In this document: piece after piece, positions 55,885 to 64,000 of the stretch | Position numbering within the stretch: the stretch's first letter is position 1 | How the letters are laid out: each line of letters starts with the position of its first letter | Source: Serratia rubidaea | GTDB taxonomy: Bacteria > Pseudomonadota > Gammaproteobacteria > Enterobacterales > Enterobacteriaceae | Assembly (NCBI GenBank): GCA_901472405.1 | Contig: LR590463.1 | Coordinates: forward strand, 1,302,001-1,366,000 | DNA length: 64,000 bases | Reading direction: 5' to 3' | Made by a program: the position numbers and the translations under genes | Notes under the pieces: model-generated | The model's database searches: none | Seen by the model: only the letters and a program-made list of their open reading frames with translations | What the model was told of the DNA's origin: nothing

Positions 55885-57603
55885 CTACGGCTGCTGCTCG
55901 CCCCAGTTTTTCAGCTTGCTGGTTTTGCCGAGGCCGGGGTTAAAACTGTTGGTCGGGTCGGCCTGGCGGTAAAACGCCTGCAGGTCGGGTTTCGCCTGGT
56001 ACAGGTGGCCGACGTTGTGCTCGGCGGGATACTCCGCGCCGCGCTGGTCCAGCAGCGCCAGCATCTGTTGTTTCAGCCGGTGGCAGTCGACGCCTTTTTT
56101 CACCACGTAGTCCTGATGGAACACGTGGCACATAAAGTGGCCGTAGTAGAGCTTATGCACCAGCTGGCTGTCGATCTCCGGCGGCAGGGTTTCAAACCAG
56201 TCGCTGTCGTTACGGCGCAGGGCGATGTCCAGCGCCAGAATATCCTCCACCTTGTCGGCGTGCACCGCATGGTAGCGCACGGCGGCGCCGGCGGCGGCAA
56301 AGCGGTGCAGGAAGGCTTTCTTTCCTTCCTCCGCGCTGCAGACGAAGAAGTCGCCGTCCGCCTCGGCAAAGTATTGCTTCAGGTAGGCGTAGGCTTCATC
56401 GGTGCCGTCGCCGGCCATTTTCAGCAGCAGGTGGTGCTCAAAGCGCTCGCGGTATTCCTTGATGCGCTTGGGCAAATGGCTGGGGGTCAGATGGCTCAGC
56501 CCCTGCATCACCCGGTCGGTCAGGTTGTGCGGCAGCAGCGGCAGCTTGTTAAAGGTGGCGTCCATCTTGCCCTTCAGGGTGAAGAAACGCGGCATCTGAT
56601 CGGTGCCGAGTTTATCGATCATCAGGAAGGTGTCTTTGCCGTACACTTCGGCGATGTCGAAGATATCGCGGTGCATATATTCGCCGGCCACCGGCAGGTT
56701 CTCAAAGCGGCTCAGCATGTGGCGGCGCAGTTCGGTCAGCACCGCGGTGCTGTTGGTGCCGATGTAAAACACCTGCTCGCGGCTCTCTTTTTCGAAGGTG
56801 TCGAGGCGCACGGCGAACACCGCCAGCTTGCCGGCGCAGCCGGAAGCCTCATACAGCCGACGCTTGTCGGCGTTGAAGCGGGAAGGGGTGTCGGCGTCAA
56901 CGTCGCGCACCCGCGCGGCGTACTCATTGTCAGAGGCGCGCAGCTCGCCGTATTCGACGTCTTCCGGCCGGTAGTCGCCCTGTTCCAGCCGGGTGAGGAT
57001 CTCCTCCGGCGTGTCGCCCAGCTGAATGCCGAGATGGTTGACCAGGCGCAGCTGGCCGTCGGCGTCCAGCCGGGCGTACAGCGCCAGTTCGGTATAGGCC
57101 GGGCCGCGCTTGACCAGCGAACCGCCGGAGTTGTTGCACACGCCGCCGATCACCGACGCGCCGATACAGGAGGAGCCGATCACCGAATGCGGCTCGCGGT
57201 CGTAAGGCTTCAGGCGTTTTTCCAGATGGTTCAGGGTGCTGCCGGGGAAGGCCACCACCTGTTTGCCCTGATCGAGCACCTGAATATGGTCAAGGCGCAG
57301 CGTACTGATAATCACCACGTCGCGCCCGTAGTCGTCGCCGCTGGGGGTGGAGCCTTCGGTCAGGCCGGTGTTGGCGGCCTGCATAATCACCACCTTATCG
57401 GCCGCGACGCATGCCTGCAGCACCTGCCACAGCTGCAGCAGGCGGGTCGGGAACACCACCGCCAGCGCCTGGCCCTCGCCGGAGCGGAAGCCCTTGCGGT
57501 AGCGTTCGGTGCTGCGCGCATCGGTCAGCAGCTGCGCGCCGCCGACGATCTGTTTCAACTGACTGATAAATGCCTGCTGGTCACTGCGGGCGCTGTGCGT
57601 CAT
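55885..57603 (-). CDS. dld: Quinone-dependent D-lactate dehydrogenase Dld
   Basis: A 572-residue peripheral-membrane flavoenzyme oxidising D-lactate to pyruvate and passing electrons to quinone. The FAD_binding_4 region (AANTGLTEGSTPSGDDYGRDVVIISTLRLDHI and EPHSVIGSSCIGASVIGGVCNNSGGSLVKRGPAYTE) and the C-terminal Lact-deh-memb domain (LPPEIDSQLVHKLYYGHFMCHVFHQDYVVKKGVD, AEHNVGHLYQAKPDLQAFYRQADPTNSFNPGLGKTSK) match E. coli Dld in length and order. The frame is intact. Confidence 0.96.
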   Translation of the reverse strand: MTHSARSDQQAFISQLKQIVGGAQLLTDARSTERYRKGFRSGEGQALAVVFPTRLLQLWQVLQACVAADKVVIMQAANTGLTEGSTPSGDDYGRDVVIISTLRLDHIQVLDQGKQVVAFPGSTLNHLEKRLKPYDREPHSVIGSSCIGASVIGGVCNNSGGSLVKRGPAYTELALYARLDADGQLRLVNHLGIQLGDTPEEILTRLEQGDYRPEDVEYGELRASDNEYAARVRDVDADTPSRFNADKRRLYEASGCAGKLAVFAVRLDTFEKESREQVFYIGTNSTAVLTELRRHMLSRFENLPVAGEYMHRDIFDIAEVYGKDTFLMIDKLGTDQMPRFFTLKGKMDATFNKLPLLPHNLTDRVMQGLSHLTPSHLPKRIKEYRERFEHHLLLKMAGDGTDEAYAYLKQYFAEADGDFFVCSAEEGKKAFLHRFAAAGAAVRYHAVHADKVEDILALDIALRRNDSDWFETLPPEIDSQLVHKLYYGHFMCHVFHQDYVVKKGVDCHRLKQQMLALLDQRGAEYPAEHNVGHLYQAKPDLQAFYRQADPTNSFNPGLGKTSKLKNWGEQQP

Positions 57604-57659
57604 GCCGATCTCCCTGTCAGGTTAAGGTTGCCGCCGGCGGGGCGGCAAACGGTGAAAAA

Positions 57660-58463
57660 TCACCTCCCTTTATAGCACTCGAGATAACCGTTTTCGCGCT
57701 CTTCGTCGCGCAGCGTCAGAATTTCCACCCCGTCGCCGGTCACCGCCACGGTATGCTCCCACTGGGCGGACAGCTTTTTATCGCGGGTGACCACCGTCCA
57801 GCCGTCTTTTTTCTGCTTGATGCGCCGGTCGCCCTGATTGATCATCGGCTCGATGGTAAACACCATGCCTTCCTGCAGGGTCATGCCGCTGCCCGGCTGG
57901 CCGTAGTGCAGCACCGCCGGCTCCTCATGCATATCGCGGCCGATGCCGTGGCCGCAGTATTCACGCACCACGCTGTAGCCGGCCTGTTCGGCGTGCTGCT
58001 GAATGGCGTGGCCGATATCCCCCAGCGTTGCGCCCGGCTTCACCGCGCGGATGCCCGCCCACATGGATTCATAGACGTTGTTCACCAGCCGCTTGGCCAC
58101 CGGCGTGGTCTGGCCGATGCAGTACATCTTGCTGGAGTCGGCGATATAGCCGCCGTTTTCCAGCGTAATATCGACGTTGACGATCATGCCGCTGCGCAGG
58201 ATTTTGCTGGCGGCGGGGACGCCGTGGCAGATCACGTCGTCAATCGAGGTGTTCAGCACGTAAGGGAAGTCATACTGTCCTTTGCTGGCCGGCCGCGACT
58301 GGAGTTCTTCGACGATAAAGGCCTCGGCGCGGTCATTGATCTCCATGGTGGAGATGCCCTCGCGGATCACGCCGTCGAGCATGGCGAACACCTTGGCCAA
58401 TAGCGAACCGGCGTGGCGCATTTTGGCGATCTCCGCCGGCGTTTTAATCACAATCTGTTTCAC
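57660..58463 (-). CDS. Type I methionine aminopeptidase (paralogue paired with a ParD-like gene)
   Basis: A 267-residue MetAP that removes N-terminal methionine. The metal ligands are present: VNVDITLENGGYIADSSKMYCIG (two Asp), HGIGRDMHEEPAVLHYG (His), FTIEPMI (Glu) and WTVVTRDKKLSAQWEHTVAVTGDGVEILTL (Glu). The essential map of enterics sits next to rpsB; this one follows a ParD-like gene, overlapping it by four bases (ATGA). It is therefore a second, possibly specialised copy. That pairing recurs in other bacteria, but its purpose is not known to me. Confidence 0.88.
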   Translation of the reverse strand: MKQIVIKTPAEIAKMRHAGSLLAKVFAMLDGVIREGISTMEINDRAEAFIVEELQSRPASKGQYDFPYVLNTSIDDVICHGVPAASKILRSGMIVNVDITLENGGYIADSSKMYCIGQTTPVAKRLVNNVYESMWAGIRAVKPGATLGDIGHAIQQHAEQAGYSVVREYCGHGIGRDMHEEPAVLHYGQPGSGMTLQEGMVFTIEPMINQGDRRIKQKKDGWTVVTRDKKLSAQWEHTVAVTGDGVEILTLRDEERENGYLECYKGR

Positions 58464-58663
58464 TCAACCATCTCCTTCAGCGTTAACGCCTGCTCTTTCA
58501 TCATTTTTTTTACCAGCTGCGGGTAGGTCAGTTCCGGGTGGAACTCCGCCAGCATGCCGATTTTGATCCAGTACTCGGCCTGCGCGTTAATGGAGCGCGT
58601 CATGGTCAGGCTGGCGAGCCGCAGATCGTCGTGCAAGACGTCGGAGATTTTCACAATGCCCAT
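58460..58663 (-). CDS. ParD-like family protein
   Basis: A 67-residue protein starting MGIVKISDVLHDDLRLASLTMTRSINAQAEYWIKIGMLAEFHPELTYPQLVKKMMKE. It belongs to the ParD-like group with a ribbon-helix-helix-type N-terminal half, resembling antitoxins. AAGGAG eight bases upstream fixes the start at 58663; the frame is open upstream to 58777 but unsupported. The stop overlaps the MetAP start. No ParE toxin gene is adjacent; instead the partner is a methionine aminopeptidase. Confidence 0.85.
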   Translation of the reverse strand: MGIVKISDVLHDDLRLASLTMTRSINAQAEYWIKIGMLAEFHPELTYPQLVKKMMKEQALTLKEMVE

Positions 58664-58858
58664 CGTGCTGCTCCTTAAGGTTAAAGACGATATGAAGTGT
58701 ATATGGTTCATATTCATTTCGTTTGGCGATCTGTGGCAGAGCAAAGGGCGGGCGTTAATGCTCGGAATTTTCTGCAAAACGGCGATTGCCGCGGCTGTGC
58801 AATGCGTTTATTGTAATAATTGACTTGTTTGCATTACTTTTTCAGAAGGATTTCAGGC

Positions 58859-59965
58859 GTGACTAAACGACGTGTTGGCGTAATTTTTGGTGGTAAATCG
58901 GCGGAGCATGAGGTTTCGCTGCAGTCGGCAAAAAACATTGTCGATGCCATCGACAAAGAGAAGTTTGACGTCACGCTGCTGGGCATCGACAAGCAGGGGC
59001 AGTGGCATATTAACGATGCCTCCAACTACCTGCTGCATGCGGAAAACCCGGCGCTGATCGCTCTGAACCACTCGAATAAAAACGTGGCGCTGGTGCCGGG
59101 GCAGGAGAGCAGCCAGCTGATTGAGGCCGACAGCGCCAACGTTATCGGCCAGCTCGACGTGGTGTTCCCGATCGTACACGGCACGCTGGGGGAGGACGGT
59201 TCGCTGCAGGGGCTGCTGCGGATGGCGAACATCCCGTTTGTCGGCGCCGGCGTGCTTGGCTCGGCGGTCAGCATGGATAAAGACGTCACCAAACGCCTGC
59301 TGCGCGACGCCGGACTGGAGGTGGCGCCGTTCGTCACCCTGACGCGCAGCAACCGCGCGCAGCACAGTTTTGAGCAGCTGAGCGCGCAGCTGGGGTCGCC
59401 GCTGTTTATCAAGCCGGCCAACCAGGGTTCTTCCGTCGGCGTCAGCCGGGTCAGCGACCCGGCAGGCTATGAGCAGGCGGTGGCGCTGGCGTTCAGCTTC
59501 GACCACAAGGTGCTGGTGGAGTCGGCGATTGTCGGCCGTGAGATTGAGTGCGCGGTGCTGGGCAACGACCAGCCGCAGGCCAGCCTGTGCGGTGAAATTG
59601 TGCTGAGCGACGAATTCTACTCCTACGACACCAAATACATTAACGAGCAGGGCGCTCAGGTGGTGGTGCCGGCGGCGATCTCCGAGCAGGCCAGCGATAA
59701 GGTGCGCGACGTCGCGCTGCGGGCGTTCCGCGCGCTGGATTGTCTGGGCATGGCGCGCGTCGACGTGTTCCTCACCGAAGATGAGCGGGTGATCGTCAAC
59801 GAAATCAACACGCTGCCCGGCTTTACCAATATCAGCATGTATCCGAAGCTGTGGGCGGCCAGCGGCATGAGCTACAGCCAGCTGATCACCACCCTGATCG
59901 AACTGGCGCTGGAGCGTCACCAGCAGGACCGTGCGCTGCACAGTTCGGTGTTCGATCGCGACTAA
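58859..59965 (+). CDS. ddlA: D-alanine--D-alanine ligase A
   Basis: An ATP-grasp ligase that makes D-Ala-D-Ala for peptidoglycan, 368 residues. [31 protein letters not shown] opens it; [48 protein letters not shown] and [20 protein letters not shown] give nucleotide and metal binding. GTG 58859 with AGAAGGA upstream is preferred; the frame is open to 58820. It is divergent from the ParD-like/MetAP pair. The frame is intact. Confidence 0.95.
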   Translation: MTKRRVGVIFGGKSAEHEVSLQSAKNIVDAIDKEKFDVTLLGIDKQGQWHINDASNYLLHAENPALIALNHSNKNVALVPGQESSQLIEADSANVIGQLDVVFPIVHGTLGEDGSLQGLLRMANIPFVGAGVLGSAVSMDKDVTKRLLRDAGLEVAPFVTLTRSNRAQHSFEQLSAQLGSPLFIKPANQGSSVGVSRVSDPAGYEQAVALAFSFDHKVLVESAIVGREIECAVLGNDQPQASLCGEIVLSDEFYSYDTKYINEQGAQVVVPAAISEQASDKVRDVALRAFRALDCLGMARVDVFLTEDERVIVNEINTLPGFTNISMYPKLWAASGMSYSQLITTLIELALERHQQDRALHSSVFDRD

Positions 59966-59981
59966 ACCTACCGTGTGCTAA

Positions 59982-60015
59982 CCGGGCGCCGTCTGCGGCG
60001 TCCGGCCATTTCTTT
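59982..60015 (+). terminator. Probable terminator after ddlA
   Basis: CCGGGCGCCG and CGGCGTCCGG form a 10 bp stem (one G-U) around TCTG, followed by CCATTTCTTT. Confidence 0.55.
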
Positions 60016-60056
60016 GCGCTATTTTTGATCTCGGACAAGATTCCCCCAGTCTGCAG

Positions 60057-60083
60057 TCAATAACTCCGTTTGCCCACCGATAA
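60057..60083 (+). promoter_or_regulatory. Possible sigma-28 (FliA) promoter for the chemoreceptor gene
   Basis: ACCGATAA at 60076-60083 is a good match to the flagellar sigma -10 element GCCGATAA. The -35 region at the right spacing (TCAATAAC) matches poorly. The position 42 bases ahead of a chemoreceptor gene is suggestive. Confidence 0.4.
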
Positions 60084-60124
60084 CCCTTCTATATGAAGTT
60101 AAATGGGTAAAGGAGTCAGCATCC

Positions 60125-62044
60125 ATGTCGTGGATGAATCACATTTCAATGAAGATGAAGCTCTTTGTGGCGCTGTTACCGATGCTGCTGGCGCTGTGCT
60201 GGTTTGTTGGCTCGGGCATGGTCACGCGCATTGAGACCCAGCGGCAGATGGACAGCCTGGGCCAGCTGATCGCGCTGGCCGGCAGCGCCGGCGGCGTGAT
60301 CGATGAGCTGCAGAAGGAGCGGGGCATGAGCGCGGGGCTGCTGGCGTCCGGCGGGAAGAACTTCAGCAACGAACTGGCGGCCCAGCGTAAACAGACCGAC
60401 CGCGCGGTGGCGCTGTTTCGCCGCGCGCTGGCCGGCGATCGGCAGGCGGCGGACGATAACGCTCGGATGCTGACCGCGTTCAACGGCCGCATGCAGGCGC
60501 TCGACGCGATGCGCTCCCGGGTCAGCGCGCTGAACGTTGACGCCGCCGATGCGGTGGCGGTCTACACCGCCGCCATCAGCGATCGGCTGCGCTTTGTCGG
60601 CGGGCTTAGCCAGCTGTCGTCGTCCGGCGAGGTGGTGAGCGAACTGGCGGCCTACTACAGCCTGCTGAACCTGAAAGAGCAGGCCGGGCTGGAGCGGGCG
60701 CTGCTGGCCGGCGTCTTTGCCGCCGACCGCTTCGGCGACGGCCAGTATCGCGCCCTGAGCGCGGTGGTGGCCCGGCAGACGGCCTGGCTGACGGCCGCCC
60801 AGCGTTTCAGCAGCCCGGCGCTGGCGGCGGCGCTGGACAGCGCGCAACAGGCTTCCGCGGCCCGGGCGGCCTTTACGCTGCGCGATATCGCGTTTGCCCG
60901 CGCCGAACGCGGCGGATTCGGCGTCGACCCGACGCAGTGGTTCAGCACGCAGACCGCGAGGATTGGCGTGCTGCACCAGCTGGAAAACGGCGCCGTCAGC
61001 GCGCTGCAGGATACGGTGTCTCAGCTGTCGGCGCAGGCGCGCGGCGACTGGCAGCGCTTCTTGCTGATCGGGGCGCTGGCGCTGGCGGCCGCAGTATCGA
61101 TCGCCCTGGTGGTCGCCAGACGCCTCCATCGCCATCTGGAGGGGACGCTGAGCACTATCCAGCGGATGGAAAGCGATTTTACCCTGCGCCTGCAGGTGCC
61201 GGGCAGCGATGAGTTGTCGCGGCTTAATGCGGCCTATAATCAGGCCATCGGCAATATCCAGCGGATTATTCAGCAGATCAACGTCGGCGCCGGGGCGCTG
61301 CGCGCCACCAGCGGCGATATCGCCACCGGCAATCAGGATCTGGCGCAGCGCACCGATGAACAGGCGGCGTCGATCGTGGAAACGGCGGCGAGTATGGAGC
61401 AGATCGCCACCGCGATTGCCCACACCGCCAGCAACGCCGGTGAAGCGGAGCGGCTGATTACCGCCATGACGCATGAGGTGCAGGAGGCCAGCCGCATCGC
61501 CGATGACGCCAGCCAGAGCATGGTGGCGATCCGCGCCTCCAGCGAGCAGATTGCGCATATCGTCAGTTCGATTGACGATATTTCATTTCAGACCAACCTG
61601 CTGGCGCTGAACGCGGCGGTGGAGGCCGCCCGCGCCGGCGAGCTGGGGCGGGGCTTTGCCGTGGTTGCCGCCGAGGTGCGTAATTTGTCGCAGCGCTGCA
61701 CGCAGGAGGCCAACCGCATCCGCGCGCTGGTCGGCCAGAATATGGAGCAGATCGGCGAAGGGGTGGCGCGGGTGGCCGACTCAAACAGCGCGCTGCAGGC
61801 GGCGGTGGGCAATACCGGGCAGATGCGGCAGTACGTCAGCGATATCGCTCACGCCGCCCAGGAGCAGACGCTCGGGGTGTCGCAAATCCAGCAGGCGCTG
61901 AACCAGCTCGAACAGGTCACCCAGCAGAACGCCGCGTTGGTGTCTGAGGTGGCCGCCGCCAGCCAGGTGCTGGACGAGCAGGCGGAAACGATGGCCGCGC
62001 TGGTGCAGTCGGTGGGGAATGCGTCGCCGCCGGTCGTGCACTGA
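60125..62044 (+). CDS. Methyl-accepting chemotaxis protein with periplasmic NIT (nitrate/nitrite-sensing) domain
   Basis: A 639-residue chemoreceptor. The first helix is at about 13-33 ([23 protein letters not shown]). The periplasmic part (about 50-290) begins with [20 protein letters not shown], the signature of NIT domains. The second helix is at about 317-337, then HAMP, then the signalling coiled coil with the invariant hairpin [43 protein letters not shown]. It ends SPPVVH without the NWETF-type pentapeptide that tethers CheR/CheB, so it is a low-abundance type receptor. Ligand inferred only from the domain. Confidence 0.9.
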   Translation: MSWMNHISMKMKLFVALLPMLLALCWFVGSGMVTRIETQRQMDSLGQLIALAGSAGGVIDELQKERGMSAGLLASGGKNFSNELAAQRKQTDRAVALFRRALAGDRQAADDNARMLTAFNGRMQALDAMRSRVSALNVDAADAVAVYTAAISDRLRFVGGLSQLSSSGEVVSELAAYYSLLNLKEQAGLERALLAGVFAADRFGDGQYRALSAVVARQTAWLTAAQRFSSPALAAALDSAQQASAARAAFTLRDIAFARAERGGFGVDPTQWFSTQTARIGVLHQLENGAVSALQDTVSQLSAQARGDWQRFLLIGALALAAAVSIALVVARRLHRHLEGTLSTIQRMESDFTLRLQVPGSDELSRLNAAYNQAIGNIQRIIQQINVGAGALRATSGDIATGNQDLAQRTDEQAASIVETAASMEQIATAIAHTASNAGEAERLITAMTHEVQEASRIADDASQSMVAIRASSEQIAHIVSSIDDISFQTNLLALNAAVEAARAGELGRGFAVVAAEVRNLSQRCTQEANRIRALVGQNMEQIGEGVARVADSNSALQAAVGNTGQMRQYVSDIAHAAQEQTLGVSQIQQALNQLEQVTQQNAALVSEVAAASQVLDEQAETMAALVQSVGNASPPVVH

Positions 62045-62156
62045 GGCACGGTGCGTTTTTGGCCCGAAAGTACCGTATTTGGTCATGCCGGATACTCCTG
62101 TGCGGGCGCGAGGTAGGAAATAATCGCCTCCTCACTCACTCGTACAGGATATAACC

Positions 62157-62861
62157 ATGAAAACGCTTTTCCCTGCCGCGTTGCTGGTCGCCATGATGGG
62201 CAGCAGCACGATGGCGCAGGACACGCAGCCGGTCAATACGAAAACTATCCGCGCGCAGTCGGGCGCACAGCCCACCACGGCGCTCTCCGCCGGTAAAACC
62301 GCGCTGATCGTGATCGATATTCAGAATGAGTATTATGCGGGCAAAGGATTCCGCGGCAAGATGGTGATTCCCGACGGCCGCGCGGTGCTGGAAAACAGCA
62401 AAAAGCTGGTTGATTTTGCCCATAAGCACCGCATGCCGGTCTATTTTGTCCGCCACGTCGGGGCGAAAGGGGGACCGCTGTTTGCCGCAGGGTCGGTGTA
62501 TGCCGAGTTTCATCGGGAGCTGCAGCCTACCGCGCAGGACGCGGTGATCGAGAAAGCGACGCCCAGCGCGTTTGTCGCTACCGACCTGGATGCTCAGCTG
62601 AAAAAACAAGGCGTCACGACGCTGCTGGTTGCCGGCCTGATGACCCATATGTGCGTCTCCTCGACCGCGCGCGACGCGGTGCCGCTCGGCTATAGCGTGT
62701 TGATCGCCGGGGACGCTACGGCAACCCGCGATCTGGACGACGGCGCCGGCGGTGTGGTGGATCACCGGGTGCTGCAGCGCGCCGCGCTGGCGGGCGTGGC
62801 GGATGTGTTTGCTGAAATACACAGCACCCAGGATATTCTGTCGCTGCCGGTGAGCCGCTAG
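62157..62861 (+). CDS. Secreted isochorismatase-family cysteine hydrolase
   Basis: A 234-residue protein with a Sec signal peptide (MKTLFPAALLVAMMGSSTMAQ, probable cleavage after AQ or a nearby AxA-like site). The isochorismatase fold is clear: ALIVIDIQNEYY (catalytic Asp) and GLMTHMCVSSTARDAVPLGYSVLIAGDATAT (catalytic Cys). Most relatives are cytoplasmic; a periplasmic one is less usual. It lies 48 bases upstream of an FtrA-type regulator in the same direction. Substrate unknown. Confidence 0.85.
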   Translation: MKTLFPAALLVAMMGSSTMAQDTQPVNTKTIRAQSGAQPTTALSAGKTALIVIDIQNEYYAGKGFRGKMVIPDGRAVLENSKKLVDFAHKHRMPVYFVRHVGAKGGPLFAAGSVYAEFHRELQPTAQDAVIEKATPSAFVATDLDAQLKKQGVTTLLVAGLMTHMCVSSTARDAVPLGYSVLIAGDATATRDLDDGAGGVVDHRVLQRAALAGVADVFAEIHSTQDILSLPVSR

Positions 62862-62909
62862 CGACCCTGCTGCCGCCCCGGCGGGCGGCGCTCTTGTTAC
62901 GAGGCGTGA

Positions 62910-63863
62910 GTGTGGATGAAAATCGGCATTGTGGCGTTTGACGGTATTATTCCTTTCCATCTTTCGGTGCCCTTTGCGGTGTTTGAAAAGGTGCGCGCCC
63001 CCGACGGCGCGGCGCGCTGTGAACTCACCCTCTGCACGGCCACGCCCGGCGAACTCACCACCAATGCCGGCTTCTCCATCGTGGTGAATCACGGGCTGGA
63101 GGCGCTGAGCCGAATGGAGATGGTGATCGTTCCGAGCTGGGACGACCCGGCCCGGCCGCCGGAGCCTGCATTATTGGATGCCCTGCGGGCGGCGCACGCC
63201 GCCGGCGCCAAAATCGTCGGCCTGTGTATGGGCGCGTTTGTGGTGGCCGCCGCGGGGCTGCTGTATCGCCGTCAGGCGACGACGCACTGGCGCTGGATGG
63301 CGGATTTTCAGCAGCGCTATCCCGACGTCAGGACGGATAAGGACGTGCTGTATATCGACGAGGATGACGTGGTGACCTCGGCGGGCACCGCCGCCAGCAT
63401 CGACTGCTGCCTGCATCTGGTAAGGAAAATCTGGGGGGCGGATACCGCGGCGCACGTGGCGCGTCAGCTGGTGGTGGTGCCGCACCGGCAGGGCGGGCAG
63501 TCGCAGTATGTGGCGCTGCCGGTACAGAACACGCGTCAGGGGGATAATTTTTCGCAGGCGCTGGAGTGGGTGACGGCGAACCTGCAGCAGACGCTGTCAC
63601 TGGATCGGGTCGCCGAGAAAGCCTGCATGAGCCGCCGCAGTTTTACCCGCCGCTTCCAGCAGACGACGGGCAACAGCTTTGCGCAGTGGCTGCTGAACCA
63701 GCGCCTGATCGCCGCCCAGCGCTTTTTGGAAAAAAGCGATCGCTCCATTGAATATATCGCCGAAACGGTGGGTTTCCCTTCCACCACCTCGCTGCGCCGC
63801 CATTTTCTCAAGCATCTCAACACCTCGCCGTCACGCTACCGGCGCGAGTTTCGCGGGCGCTGA
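62910..63863 (+). CDS. GlxA/FtrA-family AraC-type regulator with DJ-1/PfpI domain
   Basis: A 317-residue protein whose first 190 residues form a class I glutamine-amidotransferase-like (DJ-1/PfpI) sensor domain (KIGIVAFDGIIPFHLSVPFAVFEKV, then GLCMGAFVVAAAGLL, containing the nucleophile-elbow cysteine). The C-terminal AraC double HTH (MSRRSFTRRFQQTTGNSFAQWLLNQRLIAAQRFLE, then FPSTTSLRRHFLKHLNTSPSRYRREF) follows. A GTG at 62910 and an ATG at 62916 are both possible starts. It probably responds to a small molecule and may control the upstream hydrolase gene. Confidence 0.88.
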   Translation: MWMKIGIVAFDGIIPFHLSVPFAVFEKVRAPDGAARCELTLCTATPGELTTNAGFSIVVNHGLEALSRMEMVIVPSWDDPARPPEPALLDALRAAHAAGAKIVGLCMGAFVVAAAGLLYRRQATTHWRWMADFQQRYPDVRTDKDVLYIDEDDVVTSAGTAASIDCCLHLVRKIWGADTAAHVARQLVVVPHRQGGQSQYVALPVQNTRQGDNFSQALEWVTANLQQTLSLDRVAEKACMSRRSFTRRFQQTTGNSFAQWLLNQRLIAAQRFLEKSDRSIEYIAETVGFPSTTSLRRHFLKHLNTSPSRYRREFRGR

Positions 63864-63878
63864 TTGTGCCCGCGGGCG

Positions 63879-64000
63879 TTATTTCACCGCGACGTCGATG
63901 TCGCCGAAATACTTCTGCGCCAGCTTATCGACCGTGCCCTGTTGCTGCACCTGTACGATCGCCGCATCCAGCCGCTGTTTCAGCGCGCTGTCCTGCTTGC
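63879..64000 (-). CDS. 3' end of a periplasmic solute-binding protein gene (partial)
   Basis: The last 39 codons read (in part) DSALKQRLDAAIVQVQQQGT, then VDKLAQKYFGDIDVAVK and a stop. This ending (ALKQRLDAAI...QKYFG) is typical of polar amino acid ABC-transporter substrate-binding proteins. The rest lies beyond the window. Ligand and partners cannot be judged. Confidence 0.7.
   Translation of the reverse strand, partial: KQDSALKQRLDAAIVQVQQQGTVDKLAQKYFGDIDVAVK

Noticed and set aside
57660..58663. A classical ParDE toxin-antitoxin pair
   Set aside because: The gene following the ParD-like one is a complete methionine aminopeptidase, not a ParE toxin.

Overview
The window looks like chromosomal DNA of a GC-rich member of the Enterobacterales, most likely Serratia or a close relative. 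This is an inference from the E. coli-like gene order (modF, modE, acrZ, modABC, ybhA, pgl, ybhB, bioA/bioBFCD, uvrB, ybhK, moaABCDE, ybhL, ybhRSFG, cecR, rhlE), from close protein similarity to the E. coli genes, and from ERIC repeats. I see no rRNA, tRNA, CRISPR array, insertion sequence or prophage.

Layout. 1-8.9 kb: a CPBP membrane protease, molybdate regulation and transport (modF, modE, acrZ, modABC, with a clear ModE operator), the HAD phosphatase ybhA, and pgl. 9.3-10.1 kb: a lower-GC two-gene islet (STM2901 family plus DUF1493). 10.2-16.4 kb: ybhB, a YkvA-like protein, and the divergent biotin operons bioA and bioBFCD around a BirA operator. 16.4-20.6 kb: an orphan urtE-like ATPase, a 1.1 kb spacer carrying DnaA boxes and a LexA box, uvrB, and a VF530-type small protein. 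20.6-22.5 kb: tandem ERIC repeats, ybhK, another ERIC and a molybdenum-cofactor riboswitch. 22.5-31.8 kb: moaABCDE, ybhL, and the ybhRSFG exporter with its repressor cecR. 32-40 kb: rhlE, dusC, an arylamine N-acetyltransferase, an orphan beta-helix tailspike-like protein, asparagine permease ansP, and an OhrR-type regulator. 40-53.4 kb: short transport and regulator units (PACE efflux with LysR, DedA, pbpG, yedI, EamA with LysR, TipAS-type MerR, an NlpA-like lipoprotein, a DUF1460 lipoprotein, a streptothricin-acetyltransferase-like GNAT, a hexapeptide acyltransferase, yohC, EamA, a DapA-family aldolase). 53.7-55.9 kb: an AT-richer bacteriocin and immunity module. 55.9-64 kb: dld, a ParD-like/methionine aminopeptidase operon, ddlA, a NIT-domain chemoreceptor, a secreted isochorismatase-like hydrolase with an FtrA-type regulator, and the 3' end of a solute-binding protein gene.

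The genes link in a few places. Molybdate uptake (modABC, ModE) feeds the moa pathway, which carries its own Moco riboswitch. CecR probably controls the adjacent ybhGFSR exporter through a palindrome in its promoter.

About 25 genes carry apparent one-base frameshifts, often in homopolymers. They are densest in bioA, bioB and bioF. Protein similarity continues across every break, so I treat most as sequence errors and give full gene spans. Long stretches without breaks (22.5-28.2, 42.4-49.4, 55.9-63.9 kb) are more trustworthy. The parts least explained by known systems are the STM2901/DUF1493 islet, the orphan tailspike-like protein, the bacteriocin with an unfamiliar N-terminus, the ParD-like/MetAP pair, and the orphan UrtE.
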